A stretch of 64,000 nt of DNA from Serinus canaria. Taxonomy: Eukaryota; Chordata; Aves; Passeriformes; Fringillidae. Under the pieces are notes generated by a model. It saw only the letters and a program-made list of their open reading frames with translations, was not told where the DNA came from and did no database searches. Position 1 is the first letter of the stretch; each line of letters begins with the position of its first letter. Made by a program: the position numbers and the translations under genes. This document shows, in pieces, positions 23,614-34,500 of this stretch. Location: positions 13,742,995-13,806,994 of the forward strand of contig NC_066327.1 of NCBI RefSeq assembly GCF_022539315.1, in the 5' to 3' direction.

Positions 23614-24420
23614 CGCTCCGCTGCCGCTCCTCGGCCGCCGCCACCGTTGCGCCAACGCTCCCCGCGGCCCCGCGCCGCCGGCGCGCACCGAACCCGCATC
23701 CCGCACCAACCGCGGGGCGCGCACCGAGCCCCAGGCCCGCCGGCTCGGTCGCGTTGTCCCCCCGTCCCGCGCCCACCGGTGGGGCCGCCCCGACCGCCCA
23801 TCCCGTGCTCGTTGCTCGGCGCGCTCGGACCGGGGCGCACGGGTCCCCGGCCCCGGCTCCGCGCCCAGCAGCCGCCATGGGCGCCGTTGCCGGAGCCGCC
23901 CCGCGCTCCGCCCGCCGGCTCCGCCCGCACTCCGCCGGCACCGCCGAGCGCTGCTCCGGGCCGCCCACAAGCGCTGGGTGCCGCTCTTTCCGCTTCCGCG
24001 CCGGTCATGCTGCGCTGCTGCCGGGCGGCCGCGGCCATCGCTGCCGGCTGCGCTCCGGGCTCCCCGCGCGGCCGCCGCGGCCTCGCCATGGCCAAGAGCA
24101 AGTTCGAGTACGTGCGGGACTTCGAGGCGGACGATACGGTCCTGCCCAACTGCTGGATCGTGGTGCGGCTGGACGGCCGCAACTTCCACAGGTGCGGGCA
24201 GGGCCGGGCGGGCGCTGCGGGGACCCCGCGGGTGCGGGCTGGGAGCGCTGTGCCGAGAGCAGCGTCCTGCGTGGTGCCCGGGCTGCGCTGTTCCTGTCCG
24301 GCCTGTGTGAGTCCTGCAGGTGCGGGGTTAGAGATCCTCGCGTCCCCCACTCGGCCTCTCCAGGGCACGGAATTCCGCCGGGATTTTGTTTTCACGGGTG
24401 GCTTCAGAGCCGCGTTACCA
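23190..24420. promoter_or_regulatory. CpG island and divergent promoter between SOX30 and THG1L
   Basis: The two start codons (SOX30 at 23613 on minus, THG1L at 24007 on plus) are 394 bp apart in a dense CpG island with no TATA box. Visible motifs are a CATGGCGGC YY1-like word (minus strand, about 23872-23880) and two TTTCCG/CTTCCG ETS-type words at 23985-23998, just before the THG1L ATG. A plus-strand ATG in perfect Kozak context (gccgccATGG, 23877) is out of frame with THG1L. The THG1L transcription start therefore probably lies downstream of it. Confidence 0.8.
24007..24191 (+). CDS. THG1L: THG1L coding exon 1
   Basis: The exon encodes an Arg/Ala-rich leader, then [16 protein letters not shown] through [10 protein letters not shown], and ends at CACAG|GTGCGG. 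There are two in-frame starts, 24007 and 24088; the first was chosen because human also has an N-terminal extension before MAKSKFEY. Confidence 0.93.
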
Positions 24421-27400
24421 CCCGGAATGGGAATGGGCCGAGTAGGGAAGTGGTTCCAGTGCCTTAGGTGTGCTGGGGAGGAACAGCAGCTGCTATCCAG
24501 GGATGTGTACTGGCGTTTGGAGTCAGTGTCTGTGTGGATTTGCCTTCCTTCGGCATAAATGGGGCACGGTTCCCTTGCTTGGTAGATAACTCGAGTTCTT
24601 GCTGGGATATTATCTCTGGTTTTGGGAAAGCTCTTGAGTTTTAACAAGTTTATTGATAACTTTTCCCCTTATTGGGATGAATATTAAAGATACTCCATGA
24701 GAAAGGGGGTTTACAGAAAGTAGTGTTTGTTATCAATTTCTCGTTAAATACATAAATCACCTGCTTTAAAAAACTGCTTAGGGTCCAATACTGGTGGGAA
24801 AGAGAATGGCTTATCCAGAGTGGATAAGGAGGATTTTTGTTCCTGCTTTTCAGACCTGGAGAGAATTCTTTTGACAGTATTGACAGGATACTGGAAATCA
24901 ATGTTCATATAAACCAAATATGAGGAAAATGAATGGGTTAGCATTTTTAGTAGCTTTTAAAGGAACTCTTATGCAGCCATTTTTGCTTTGAAGGTTTTCT
25001 GAGCAGCATGAATTCAAGAAGCCAAATGATGACCGTGCTCTGCACCTGATGACCAAGTGTGCCCAGACAGTGATGCAAGAACTGGAGGATATTGCTATTG
25101 CTTATGGACAGAGTGATGAATATAGTTTTGTTTTCAAAAAGAAGAGCAGGTGGTTTAAAAGAAGAGCAAGGTAACAGCTGCTTTGGTAGTGAAGTGAACT
25201 TGTTTTTAACATCTCTTTATAATTCTTCTTCAGATTTGCCTTTCCTGACACTCAGAGGTTAGGAGGAGGGCTGGTGCTTACACTGCAGTTAGTTCAAGTT
25301 TTTAATGTGGATTCTTTACATGTGATCTTTCAGGAAAATATGCTCAATAATACAGAACTTGTAAAAAAGTTATATAAACAACTTATATAAACTATCAAAC
25401 ATTATAAACAGACATTCTTTTAAGAAAATGTTACAGTTCTCAGTACCTCTGTTGTTCAAAAGTGTCTGTACCATTCCTCATCTGTTTGGCCATTATTTAA
25501 GAAATGCTGCTTTCCACTAGAGTTATCACTACTGCTACCTCAGATAAACACAGATATATAATCACACCCATGTATTTCTTTCTTTTTTTCTCTTGTTCTG
25601 TGTTTGCAAGTAAGTTCATGACTCATGTGGTCTCCCAGTTTTCCTCAAGTTACGTGTTCTATTGGAAGGATTACTTTAAGGACCAGCAGCTTCTCTACCC
25701 ACCAGGATTTGATGGACGCATTGTGTTGTATCCCAGCAACCAGAATCTGAAGGACTACCTCAGCTGGAGGCAAGCAGATTGTAAGTGTTCCTAGAAAAGA
25801 GAGATTTGTTTAGTAGAGTTCATTTCTCTGAACAGAAATGTCTTTGCTGTGTATTTGTATATACAGTTGTCAGTGAAAAAACAGCAGGTGGGGTGTCAGT
25901 TTTCAATAACATTACACTTGTTCTGGGGTTTGTATAGGTACTGGCTGAAATTTGGAGTGTTCAGACTACAACTAAATTGACTGAATCCTAAGAGTGAATT
26001 CAGCACAAGAAATATTAGAACTGCTAACAGAATTAATGAATTAATTTTGATGTTCAGAGTTGGCGTAGCCAAGATAGTCTTTAATGAAGAGATGTGAATA
26101 TTCAAGTTCACAGCAGGTAGTGATCAAAAGTGCTGAATATTCCATGTTAGAACAGACCACTGGATTTGTCTCTAGACCTTTGTCAGCACCTAGTCCCTAT
26201 TGTCAAATGAATATAATTCACGTTATACATAAACACCTTCAGCCTCTGCTGTGCCTTTTTCATTTATGAAATCTGTCTTCTAGTCATGATATGCAGTACC
26301 TTAAAATGTATTATAAACATTGTATCTTCTTTAGAAACTGACTATATTAATTCCCCATTACTCTCGGCGATTTCTTGGCTACAGCTCTGGAAATAAAGCT
26401 GTTTTTTCCTAAGTAGTCACTCAGATGTGGTGAATAACCATTCTCACACTCATGTCTGTGCTCTCTCTAGGCCATATTAATAACCTTTACAATACAGTGT
26501 TCTGGATGCTTGTGCAGCGAGGTGGTTTGACACCAGTGCAAGCACAGGAGAGGCTCCGGGTAAGAGTCTGTTGAAGTCATGGTTTTTTACAGCCAAAAAT
26601 TAAATCACAAGATTTGCAAAGTGTCTTGCCAGCCCAGCAGCCCTGGCTTGTCTGTTCTGACTGTAATAATTTTGTGGGTGTAGTCAACAACTTCTTCAAT
26701 TGTGCAGATACTAATACCACTAGCAAATAATATAATTTTGGCCAAATATCAGCAGGGTTTAAGTTCTTAGTTGGCAATTTCAGAAATCTTAGAAATGTCA
26801 TAAAATGTTCTGCATCCAAACCCATGAGGAACAGTGGCAGAATTCAGGTCCTGTTCATTGCCAGTCCCTTCTGTTGTGTTTTGTCTCCTTTGCAGATTTT
26901 AGCAGATTATTACTGTTTTCTCCTGGAATCTGTTGACTGTCTTCCATTTGTCTTGAAAATTTAATAAAAACCCTCTTGGAATTAATTCCTCTGTTGAGAG
27001 AAGTAATTAAACCTTATGACTTAAAGGTGAAAAACCTTTACAAATGTCTGTCTTGCTTCCAGTATTGACCCCTCCTCTATCCTAGAGATACAATTTGTTT
27101 CCTCTAAGAGTATTTTTCTTTCCTCTCAGGGAACTTTGGCTGGAGATAAGAATGAAATCTTGTTTTCTGAATTCAATATCAACTACAACAATGAACCTTT
27201 GATGTATAGAAAAGGAACTGTCCTAATATGGCAGAAGGTAAAAAAAACCCTATTGTCACTTGCTTTGGGCTGATATTTTAAGTAGTTACACTGTGGCAGA
27301 CAAACTGCACTGTAAGAGCACCACATGTATCTCCAGTATATGTCTAGGAATAAATATATCTTTAAATTAACTATATTTGCCATGTAATTGTGTGTAAGGT

Positions 27401-27968
27401 GACTCATTGTTTTGGAGATGTTTTTGAGAGCTGTTTCTATGAGCATAATATAAAAACCAGTCTCTGGAGTCTGGCTTAGATACAAATTATGACCATTGAG
27501 ATGAAACATGTATCAGCAGATGACAATGTGTGTATCACTGGGGCCAGGCTCTTCCCAGGATTAGGTCCCAAGTATATCCATGGCAAAGGAATTACAAACT
27601 TCTCTTCGATGAGGAGGCTCAGCTCATAGTTGGCTTAGTCCTTTTCTGCTTTAAGGTAACTTGGAAGTGTTCATTACTCTACGATTGCATCGATTTAGTG
27701 GGAGAAATTCCTGTCCTGTGTTTTTTTATTAAATTCTTTTTTATCAGAATTTTTGAATCCTCTCTGGAGCATTTTATATCTGCTAATGTGTCAACTGTAT
27801 TTTCAGATTAATGAAGTCATCACTAAGAAAATAAAACTTCCAAAGGAAGAAGAAGAAAAAGAAGTGGAAGTGACCCGGACTAAGACTAAAGTTGTTCCCC
27901 TGCACTGTGACATCATTGGGGACCAGTTCTGGGAGGAATATCCTGAGATTCTGGCTGAGGATAGTTGA
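24007..27968 (+). CDS. THG1L: THG1L, tRNA-His guanylyltransferase, complete, six exons
   Basis: THG1L adds the essential extra G at position -1 of tRNA-His by 3'-5' nucleotide addition, using ATP/GTP and two metal ions; the human protein is largely mitochondrial-associated. Exons 24007-24191, 24994-25170, 25611-25780, 26471-26559, 27130-27237 and 27807-27968 join in phase to 296 residues (human 298). Counted from the internal MAKSKFEY methionine (24088), the catalytic carboxylates fall at D29 (RLDGRNFH) and D76/E77 (YGQSDEYSF), exactly as in the family. [22 protein letters not shown] and [10 protein letters not shown] are also conserved. The upstream start adds 27 Arg/Ala-rich residues lacking acidic ones, compatible with a mitochondrial presequence. 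The promoter is shared with SOX30. Confidence 0.97.
24994..25170 (+). CDS. THG1L: THG1L coding exon 2 (metal-binding DE)
   Basis: The acceptor is ctttgaag and the donor gcaag|gtaaca. The exon encodes [19 protein letters not shown], the [11 protein letters not shown] catalytic motif and the basic WFKRRA patch. Confidence 0.97.
25611..25780 (+). CDS. THG1L: THG1L coding exon 3
   Basis: The acceptor is tttgcaag and the donor gcagatt|gtaagt. The exon encodes [18 protein letters not shown], then [16 protein letters not shown] and [10 protein letters not shown], near-identical to human THG1L. Confidence 0.97.
26471..26559 (+). CDS. THG1L: THG1L coding exon 4
   Basis: The acceptor is ctctctctag and the donor ctccgg|gtaaga. 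The exon encodes [18 protein letters not shown] and [10 protein letters not shown]. Confidence 0.97.
27130..27237 (+). CDS. THG1L: THG1L coding exon 5
   Basis: The acceptor is tttcctctcag and the donor cagaag|gtaaaa. The exon encodes [20 protein letters not shown] and [12 protein letters not shown]. Confidence 0.97.
27807..27968 (+). CDS. THG1L: THG1L coding exon 6 and stop
   Basis: The acceptor is gtattttcag. The exon encodes [17 protein letters not shown], then [20 protein letters not shown] and AEDS, followed by TGA. The EDS end matches human. Confidence 0.97.
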   Translation: MNEVITKKIKLPKEEEEKEVEVTRTKTKVVPLHCDIIGDQFWEEYPEILAEDS

Positions 27969-28656
27969 TATCTCTGATGAGCATAACTGGTAGTTTACAT
28001 TCTGCTCTGCTTGGGTTGTTGGCAAGTGAGGAATACGAATGGTGGCTGGCAGAGTTTGACCTGGAGCGCTTTTCAGCAACTACAATGGGTTTAGCACTGT
28101 TGCTGCCTAAAAAGAAGACACTGGTGCTGTCTGACATACAAGGATATGCCCATATGGAATGCTAAAATCATACTATATTTTGAATGTTAAGAACTCATCA
28201 TGAATTAAGACTGTTCCTGCCTTGTACATGTGTATTTGTAAAAAAAAGTATGTAGAAATTTCCTGTATTTCTATAGCATTTACAATGAGGTATTTTATTG
28301 TACTGCTGAACTATAAAAAAGCCCGGATATTTGAACAGAAAATTATTAGTTTGATTTTTGTTTTAACTGAGATGGACCAGAATACTTCATTTGGGATTTA
28401 GTATTAAATTTCAAGACTGGTGTGTTTAGTCCGATGAGTGACAAACTGTTCAGCTGTCTGATTCTTACTGAAATGCAATGGAGTTGCCCAGCAGTTTTCT
28501 ATGCTTGATTTTAAAAGTATTTGTCAAATGTACAGGATTTTTATACTTTTAAAAATATAAATAATGGTACCTTCCCTGCTGTGTTTTATTATGTGGCCTT
28601 TCTCATTCCTGGGACTTGAACTAGTAAGTGGTGACAGTTCCAAGCAGTGAAGTTAA

Positions 28657-28662
28657 TAATAA
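28657..28662 (+). terminator. THG1L: THG1L polyadenylation signal (AATAAA)
   Basis: AATAAA lies about 690 bp after the stop codon, within agttaataataaagatac. An earlier ATTAAA near 28.4 kb is an alternative. A 3' UTR of roughly 0.7 kb is inferred. Confidence 0.55.
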
Positions 28663-28689
28663 AGATACTGCACAGGCTGGAATTCTGTT

Positions 28690-30860
28690 AGGACATGGAT
28701 AGCTAGCTTCCCTCATATTCCATGGCCTGGGAATTCACCTGTCTCCTATTGTGCACAACACAGCATATTTTAAAAAAATACAGCACAACATAGCAAAATA
28801 TTCCAGGTGCCTGCAAAGAGGGAGTCAACAACAATTTGCACAATTTGTGCTGCTGCTTTCTTTTATCCCTGGAAATGACACAGAACAGTGCTGCCAATCC
28901 ACGTTTGTTAGAGGAAAGGGAGGAGTGTGTGTTGCCTGCTCCATGCACAGTTCTGTTTTGGTTTAACTGTCACTTAAGACCCTTTGACAAAACTGACCTC
29001 TCAAAACAGAAATACTTCTGCTAAGGATAGGGGTTTGTCCCAGTGTAACTGGAATTTGAGGCAAATAACCTATTTTAGTGTAGAAATACAGTTATAATGA
29101 TAGGTGTTTATATGGCTGTTACTGCTTCAAACGAAGCTGGTTGCAGAAACATCCAGAACAGTAACTGGGCCAGTTGTTGCTAACAAAGACATGGTCAGCA
29201 GTTGGGACTGGCCATAAAAAATAGAAGGAAAGGATCAAGTGTGTACTGGTCACAATACTGAGTTAGATTCCTGTGAATTCTCTTATCAGCCTACTCTGTT
29301 TCCCCTTCTTGCAGAATAACTTACACATTTAAGGCAATGTGGTTTTGGTGGGTTTTTTTTCCAAAAGAACCGTGACCAGGTGCTGATGTAAACTTCAGCT
29401 TTGTGAGTTCTTCCTGAGATTAGGCAAGTCTGTGAGTTTATAATAGCACAGGACTTCCCCCCTACTTCTCTGTACTGGTTAAGTACATGCAATGAGAGAA
29501 TGTATCTTGTTTTTAGTTTGTAGAATAGGCTGCATAATTCCTAGGAAGAGGATGTGACTTGATGGTAAGAATGATTCAGAATGAATCATTGCACCAGTTA
29601 TTTACTCCTAAGAACTTTGTTGGTTCTTTATCTTCTAACATAAATGCAGTTTAATTGACTTTAAAATTCCATGTTACTGCTTGGTGCCTGACTTTGGACA
29701 TTACATACAAAGCAGCTGTTCCAGAACTGGTAACAGCTGGATTTACTCAGCCTGGTAACAAATGAAAGATTAAAAAAATAATTTGGCAGCCATGATTTAT
29801 GTTTGGAAAGTATTAAATAGTTTTTTTATTTTATATATTATGGCTGCCTGATACATCCTGCAGTATCTTTATGTATGTACATCGTGTGTGTGTATATAAA
29901 AAACAGGTCTGTATTAGGTCATAGTGTTTTCTAACTAACTCATTCTTACAATAATATGTAATAAGTCAACATAGCTGTTCACATATGGATGCAGACTTTG
30001 GAACCATGATCAGAATTATCCGTACAACCATGGCCTGTAATTTGTATTAGGATAAATGCTGGAGAAAGAAACTCCCTGTGGTATCCTCATGTGTAAGATG
30101 TGCATTTATATAACTCTGCAGCTCTGGGGGAAAATAACTATTCCCAAGGCTCAAGCAGCAGCCTGGTGTTGGTGGCACACACAACACACGGGTGTTTCTG
30201 TAGCTGCAGGAGTCCTGTACTGTGACCCAGTGAAGAAAGAAGTGTTTCTCTGAAGTTGGTGAACAACCCGTGGCTGATGTATTGCCGTAACAAGAAGCAT
30301 TAAAGGTACGGGAACCCGTTATGAAGCATTAATGGAGATGGTGAATCATTATAGTAAAACCTATTAAAAAGCCTTTCCTTGCTGTTCCTCAGTGAAATTA
30401 CTCTGCCCTGTGTATCCTTGTGTGCATTAAAGTGCTAATTACATTGCAACCGCCACTTGCCCAGGTGGATTTCATGGCCTGGAGCTGGGGGGTTTGGTCC
30501 CCAGAGTGGGCTCCAGGGGGAGGGTTGCACCAGTGGGAGGTAACTGCAAATAATGACAGATTTGTCAGGGTTGGAAGGGGCTTCTGGAGATCATCCAGCC
30601 CAACTGCCCTGCCAGGGTGGGGACAGCTGGAGCAGGTTATCCAGGAACGTGTTCAGGTGGGTCTGGGATGTCTCCAGAGGGGGACTCCACGCCCAGGCAG
30701 CTGTTTCAGCGCTGTCACCCTTAACACAAACAAGTTCTTCCTCATTTTAAGGTGAAATTTCTCGTGTTTTAGTTTGTGTGCATTGCTCCTCGTCCTGTGA
30801 CAGTGAAGAGTTTAGCACCATCCTTTTGAGTCTTTTCGGCTAAGCAGGCCCAGCTCCCGC
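28690..30860 (+). other. Intergenic region between THG1L and LSM11
   Basis: About 2.2 kb of AT-rich sequence with no recognised exon. It includes a short GT/TA tract near 29.88 kb, an 8-bp-arm inverted repeat (aatgattc..gaatcatt) near 29.57 kb, and a CR1 fragment at its right end. Confidence 0.7.
30560..30845 (+). mobile_element. CR1 LINE fragment
   Basis: The sequence shows the CR1 3' region in plus orientation: agggttggaaggggcttctg, then gatcatccagcccaactgcc, later the aggtgaaatttctcgtg and cctcgtcctgtgacag stretches. It ends just before the LSM11 promoter island, so it may mark the upstream limit of conserved promoter sequence. Confidence 0.85.
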
Positions 30861-31013
30861 AGTGTCTGTTATAAAAGAGAGACGCTCCAGACCCTTCACC
30901 ATCCTTGCGGCCTTTGCTGGACGCTCTCCGGCGCCGGCCGCAGCAGGGAGGTGTCCGTGCTCCCCGCGGGAACGGGCGGTCCCTCCCGGCTCCCTGCCGG
31001 GTCCATCCCGCCC

Positions 31014-31049
31014 ATGGCGGCCGCTCCGCCCTCAGGCCCAGGGCGTTGA
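31014..31049 (+). CDS. Candidate upstream ORF in LSM11 leader (11 residues)
   Basis: ATG GCG GCC runs to TGA, encoding MAAAPPSGPGR. The start has G at +4 and C at -3. It ends 54 nt before the LSM11 start codon. Whether it lies in the mRNA depends on the unknown transcription start, and the ATG may simply belong to a YY1 site. Confidence 0.35.
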   Translation: MAAAPPSGPGR

Positions 31050-31103
31050 GCGGCAGCGCCGCCTGGCGGCGGCCCTGGGCGGTGCGGCCGGCCGCAGCCC
31101 GGC

Positions 31104-31515
31104 ATGGAGGAGGACGAGGCGGGCGCGGCGAGCGCGGAGCCGCGGGGCTCCCGCCACCGCTCGCCCAGCCCTGGCCGCCTGGATGTGAGCTCCAGCCGCT
31201 TCGACCCGCTGCTGGCGCTCTACTCGCCGCGCACGCCGCTGCCCTTCCCCGCCGCGCCCTGCTTCAACAACCTCGCCGAGTACGAGAGCTTCCAGCGCGG
31301 CCTGCGCCGCCCGCACGGCCGCCGCGGTGCCCCCGCCAGCCGCGGTGCCCCTGCCGCCCGCGCGTCCCGCCGGGGCCCGCCCGCCCCCGACCCCGAGCGC
31401 ATCCAGCGCCTCCGCAGCCTCATGGTCAACGCGGGCCCCGAGCAGGAGGCGGCTGAAGGCGGAACGGCGACGCGGCGGCGGCGGGCACCGCGCAATGTCC
31501 TCACCAGGATGCCCC
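31104..31515 (+). CDS. LSM11: LSM11 coding exon 1
   Basis: The exon has 137 codons plus one base, ending at ATGCCCC|GTAAGG. It contains the FLASH-binding type N-terminus and an Arg/Ala/Pro-rich stretch. The start is MEEDEAG, parallel to human MEERERG. Confidence 0.95.
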
Positions 31516-34500
31516 GTAAGGGCGCGGGCAGCGCGGCCCCGGGCTGGGCGGGCGCAGGGAGCCAGGGCTGAGGGGAGGCGGAGGCTGGGAGGGCCGGGGT
31601 CATGCTGGTCCGGCTGGGCCGGCGTGGAGTTGCGGTGCAGTTTGGGGGTGAGGAGGGAGCGATGGCTGGCGGAAGCGGTTGGGTGATAGTGGGATGTGGG
31701 TGATGTGGGGGGAATGATTTGGTTTGGTGGGAAATGACACCGGCGTGCAGAGGAACAGGTTGCTCAGAGAAGGTGTGGCTGCTCCGTCCCTGGAAGTGTC
31801 CGAGGCCAGGTTGGATGGGGCTTGGCGCAACCTGGGATAGTGGAAGGTGTCCCTGCAGGTGGTGGGGGGATTGGAACAAGATGGGCTTTTAGGTTCCTCC
31901 CAGCCGAGACCATTCCGTGATTCTCTGAAATGGTCTGCAGGAATGAGGAACAGCATCACAGAGCTGCTCACACAGAGATGACACGGACTTTATTGTGGTG
32001 ATGTTCTGCTCTGTTATTTGGTGAATTACATACATCCTCCTGGTTTTAAGGAGAAAAAGGATGAGACACTGCTCTATTCTCAAAAGTGCTATTTTAAACC
32101 GTGACTGATGTTTGGGTTAGTCCAGGGTGTAGTTAAACCATAACCACAGGGGAAGTCTGTAAGACACTGCTGCTACTTGGTTGCTAACCAAACATCCTGC
32201 AGGCAGAAATATTAGCATTTCTGATAACATGATGGCAGAGCAGTGGATTGAGGTGAGAGGCAGCTGTAATGTAAATTTAAATTCATCAGCTGTGATGATG
32301 ATACATATTTCCTGTAAAAATGTTTTGTGTGCAGTCAGGGTAAATAGCCCCTAAAGATGAAGAGGTGCAACTTGGGCCCCCACACCAAGAATCAAATGGC
32401 ATTGCTGTCAGGTGAGATGTAACTTTAGTGCACTTAATTAAAAATACTGGGGTTCATTTTGAATTCAAATTATCTTTGCACCATCACCTTAATTTTTTTT
32501 CTAAAAAGGCAAAGCCCAAAATATTTGATTCTGAATGCCCAAGGCAAAACCTTTTTCTTGCTTAGACACTAAAACACAGTGTGTTCATTGCTATAGATGC
32601 TGCATGATCTTAAGTATATCACACTTAGTGTTCTGCACAAATGCAGAACAGTCTGTTGGCTCAGGATTTCCAGAAAACTGACCTGAAATGGTGATTTCAG
32701 ATCTTAATAAAAAATGTCTCAGTTTGCACTGGTGATGAAAATTGAGAAAAAAACCACTGTAAAAATTAAGAACAATTAAGGACACATACTTAATATCCAC
32801 ACATTCATGTCTGGATTACAAAGAAGACTGGCACACCTGATACAGAAACTACTATTCAGCAGCCTGGGGTGTTTAATGAGTGATTTATAGCCAAAGTTTT
32901 GTGCTTTCCCTGTAACTGGGGGATGTCTGCACCACAGGTGTTTGGAACTTGGATTGTGTAGATCAGTTCAGGAGGAGCCATTTATCATCACTTTGCATTC
33001 ACCAAGGGGCAGAGAATTCATGTGCAGGGCAGGTGTAAAGGTGTTTGACAGTGTTCTGAGTTATTTCAACTTTTCTCTTGAGGTTTTCCTAATCTTGCGT
33101 CTTAATAGAGTCTGCCTTGAGGACAAGGACTTGAACTTAACCAGAGTTTAGATCTTTATTTTCACCCTTTTGGGGTGCTTGCCTTCTACTTGTAGTAGTT
33201 TTGGAGTCATTCTTCAGAGTCCTGCTATTAAGCATGTGCTTATTTTATCTTGGTAAGGGTTGTATTTTGAGAACCAACTTGGTAACTTTTTTCCCTGTCT
33301 GTTGAAACATTGTTCATGCTGGTCTGTACCAGCACAGAAGGCACAGACAGATTTAGTTGTGTGCAGAGCCTGCTCATTACAGCCCTCGGCGCTTGCAGAG
33401 GAGGTGTGTTCCAAAAATAAAAGCCTTGCTTTGATGGTTTTATTTTTGCTGGAAATGTCAGGTTGTTGAAAGGTTTTTGGGTGATGTGCTCTGCCCTTTT
33501 GTTCAGATGAAGCTGGAAGTTTGCCATGGAAGAGCAAACTTACACAGCAAGGAAAAGTGGGCAGAGTGTAGATTTGGTGGAGCTCTGTAGTTTTCTGGGT
33601 GCTGAGAGACAGAGGCATGTAGAAAGAGACAGAAAATAAAGGTTAGATGTAGAATTCTGTAAAAAGTTGTAGGAAGAGTTCCTACTTAAAGGGACTATTG
33701 GAACTTAAAATCTAAAAATAAGTCTGGATTTTAAATTATTATGTAAGTTCTCAGGGTTGGTTAGAAAAAATACTGTTTTCTGATTGGAAGCAATAATTTG
33801 ATATCGTGATGGTGTCATCTGTGGTTCCTGTGATGGATCTGTTTATTCAGAACATGGATTCATGGATCAGTTCAGCTGAAGGAGACACAGAGGCTCATGG
33901 AAAGACCCCCTAAGCAAGGCTGGGAGGTGCTGAGACAGCTTATACTCTGTGTGAAACCAATTTCCTGCAGTTATCCAGCTGGAGAGGGCTGGCAAGAAGA
34001 CAATGGATCTCAAAAAATAAATGTGATTAGGTTAATTCAGAGGAAACTGATTTAGATTTCCCTGCTGTGGCCATGAATTACCCTGCAGCCCAGTCCTGCA
34101 GGTCAGCTGTTTTACACAGTCACTTTACATTCACAGGAAGCAATTTCTGGTGTGCAAATCAAACCTTGAGTGTACAGTCCCTAAAGCACAGGGTGAGAGG
34201 TCATCTCTGGCTCACATGTTTTATTAATGTAGAGAACCATGTGAGATTTTAGACCAAGTCTTTTTCCTGACTTTTAGTAGGAATTGTACAGCAAGTGAGT
34301 ACCCAGGCATGGGTGGCAGTTGTAAATAATATCTACCCCTCTAGAAATGTTACACTTGCAAAGATTTCTGGTGTGAAGACAAGGCTTGTGTGAGCCAGGC
34401 AAGCTGTATGTTTTACTGAATTCCTTCACTTTTGCCCTGGTTAAAGCATTATTGTCCTGGGCTTTAGTATGGTTTAATTGCTGGCTGCTCCTTAAGAGTA

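Larger units (their letters stand above)
24192..27806 (+). other. THG1L: THG1L introns 1-5
   Basis: The introns are 24192-24993, 25171-25610, 25781-26470, 26560-27129 and 27238-27806. All are 0.4-0.8 kb and GT-AG. I recognise no repeats or other genes in them. Confidence 0.85.
30890..31660 (+). promoter_or_regulatory. LSM11: CpG island / promoter of LSM11
   Basis: A GC- and CpG-rich block covers the 5' UTR and exon 1 of LSM11. It has no TATA box. A CATGGCGGC YY1-type word lies at 31013-31021. The same ATG would open a 12-codon upstream ORF (31014-31049) if transcription starts before it. Confidence 0.75.

Noticed and set aside
23302..24558. 418-codon plus-strand ORF over the same island
   Set aside because: It is antisense to SOX30 exon 1. 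It contains THG1L exon 1 in frame, but the rest reads through the intron past the clear GTGCGG donor.
23283..24647. 454-codon minus-strand ORF over the SOX30/THG1L island
   Set aside because: It is a shifted frame over GC-rich SOX30 exon 1 and the island. It is Arg/Gly/Ala/Pro low complexity with no family resemblance.
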